Below are positions 63,710-64,000 of a stretch of DNA of 64,000 bases, one piece after another (within the stretch, counting starts at the first letter, position 1; every line of letters begins with the position of its first letter). The position numbers and the translations under genes are program-made. Source of the DNA: Friedmanniella luteola (GTDB lineage: Bacteria; Actinomycetota; Actinomycetes; Propionibacteriales; Propionibacteriaceae); the NCBI RefSeq assembly GCF_900105065.1, contig NZ_LT629749.1, positions 4,278,001-4,342,000 on the forward strand. Reading direction: 5' to 3'. Below the pieces are notes generated by a model. It was given only the letters and a program-made list of their open reading frames with translations. It was not told where the DNA came from and made no database searches.

Positions 63710-64000
63710 TCAGGCGGCCTGGCCGAAACGGCGGTCCGTCACCCGGACACCGACCCGTTCGAGCTCGGCCTCGACCCGCAGGCGCTCGATCTCGCGCTCC
63801 ATGCCGAGGCACTCGGTCCCCAGGTCGTGGTGGACCTCGAGCATGTCGCAGGTCTGGGCCAGCAGCCGGTCGTAGGCCAGCCGGTTGCCCATCTGGTGGG
63901 CCGCGGACCGGCCGGCGTCGTCGCCCACCACCACCCGGAGGCGGCGCAGGTCGGCGATCACCTGCTCGAGCGGGAGCCCCTGCTGCTCGCGCAGAGCCTT
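63710..64000 (-). CDS. Unknown protein, cut by the right window edge
   Basis: The frame is open from the edge at 64000 (KALREQQGLPLEQVIADLRRLRVVVGDDAG...) to a TGA at 63710, giving the last 96 residues; the start lies outside. Helical charged content (ADLRRLRVVVGDD, MEREIERLRVEAELERV) and an RFGQAA end suggest a small helical cytoplasmic protein. Three Cys or Met-rich spots (AQTCDMLEVHHDLGTECLGM) could matter. No family is recognised. Confidence 0.7.
   Translation of the reverse strand, partial: KALREQQGLPLEQVIADLRRLRVVVGDDAGRSAAHQMGNRLAYDRLLAQTCDMLEVHHDLGTECLGMEREIERLRVEAELERVGVRVTDRRFGQAA

Overview
The window is chromosomal DNA of a very GC-rich actinomycete. Evidence includes near-total G/C at third codon positions, frequent GTG starts, GTGA/ATGA stop-start overlaps, an HspR/HAIR-controlled dnaK operon, a polyphosphate glucokinase, a dUMP-forming type dCTP deaminase, and many leaderless promoters with a TAnnnT box 6-9 nt before the start codon. 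The gene set would suit a member of the Propionibacteriales (Propionibacteriaceae-like), but that placement is a guess. I see no rRNA, CRISPR, prophage, transposase or plasmid functions, so this reads as ordinary chromosome with some accessory patches.

Layout. 1-8373: surface-polysaccharide locus, two divergent transcription units. The minus-strand unit holds a two-domain glycosyltransferase, an unknown protein, a membrane-anchored methyltransferase, a GT2 and a gene cut by the left edge; the plus-strand unit holds a nucleotide-sugar dehydrogenase and a GT4. 8397-10276: small proteins and a luciferase-like flavin monooxygenase. 10350-14580: heat-shock operon dnaK-grpE-dnaJ-hspR (minus) with three HAIR operators upstream. 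14891-21428: two two-component systems (OmpR type and NarL type) separated by an ABC exporter. 21516-24895: GT2-GtrA fusion, stand-alone LigD-type polymerase domain, secreted sugar dehydrogenase. 25043-28845: glycine-betaine/choline type ABC importer whose ATPase has a long acidic tail. 29038-34539: Fe-S reductase, dCTP deaminase, two FHA proteins. 34681-36674: siderophore-interacting protein and an RsmC/RlmG-like methyltransferase, divergent around a DtxR/IdeR-like box. 36690-40163: YhgE/Pip membrane protein, an ABC ATPase that has lost its catalytic residues, and a TetR regulator with two matching operators.

40294-44409: DinB-like protein, secreted and membrane-anchored unknowns, a MarR/VOC divergent pair, tRNA-Gly(CCC). 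44553-49107: DUF1707 protein, two bacterial-PH-domain proteins (the second fused to an aminoglycoside-phosphotransferase-like kinase, the most unusual protein here) and polyphosphate glucokinase. 49208-56647: argS, a glycogen-debranching-like glucosidase, a serine beta-lactamase-like hydrolase, two DNA glycosylases (Nei-like; AlkA-like with a changed catalytic residue), a SanA/YdcF-like protein. 56712-64000: an unknown protein, a DUF559-like nuclease gene lying between two related hairpins, pgi, dgt, two membrane proteins, a 51-residue protein behind a palindromic promoter, and a gene cut by the right edge.

The best candidates for undescribed biology are the PH-kinase fusion (45777-48221), the YhgE/Pip system with a dead ABC ATPase (36690-40163) and the hairpin-flanked nuclease gene (57328-58403).
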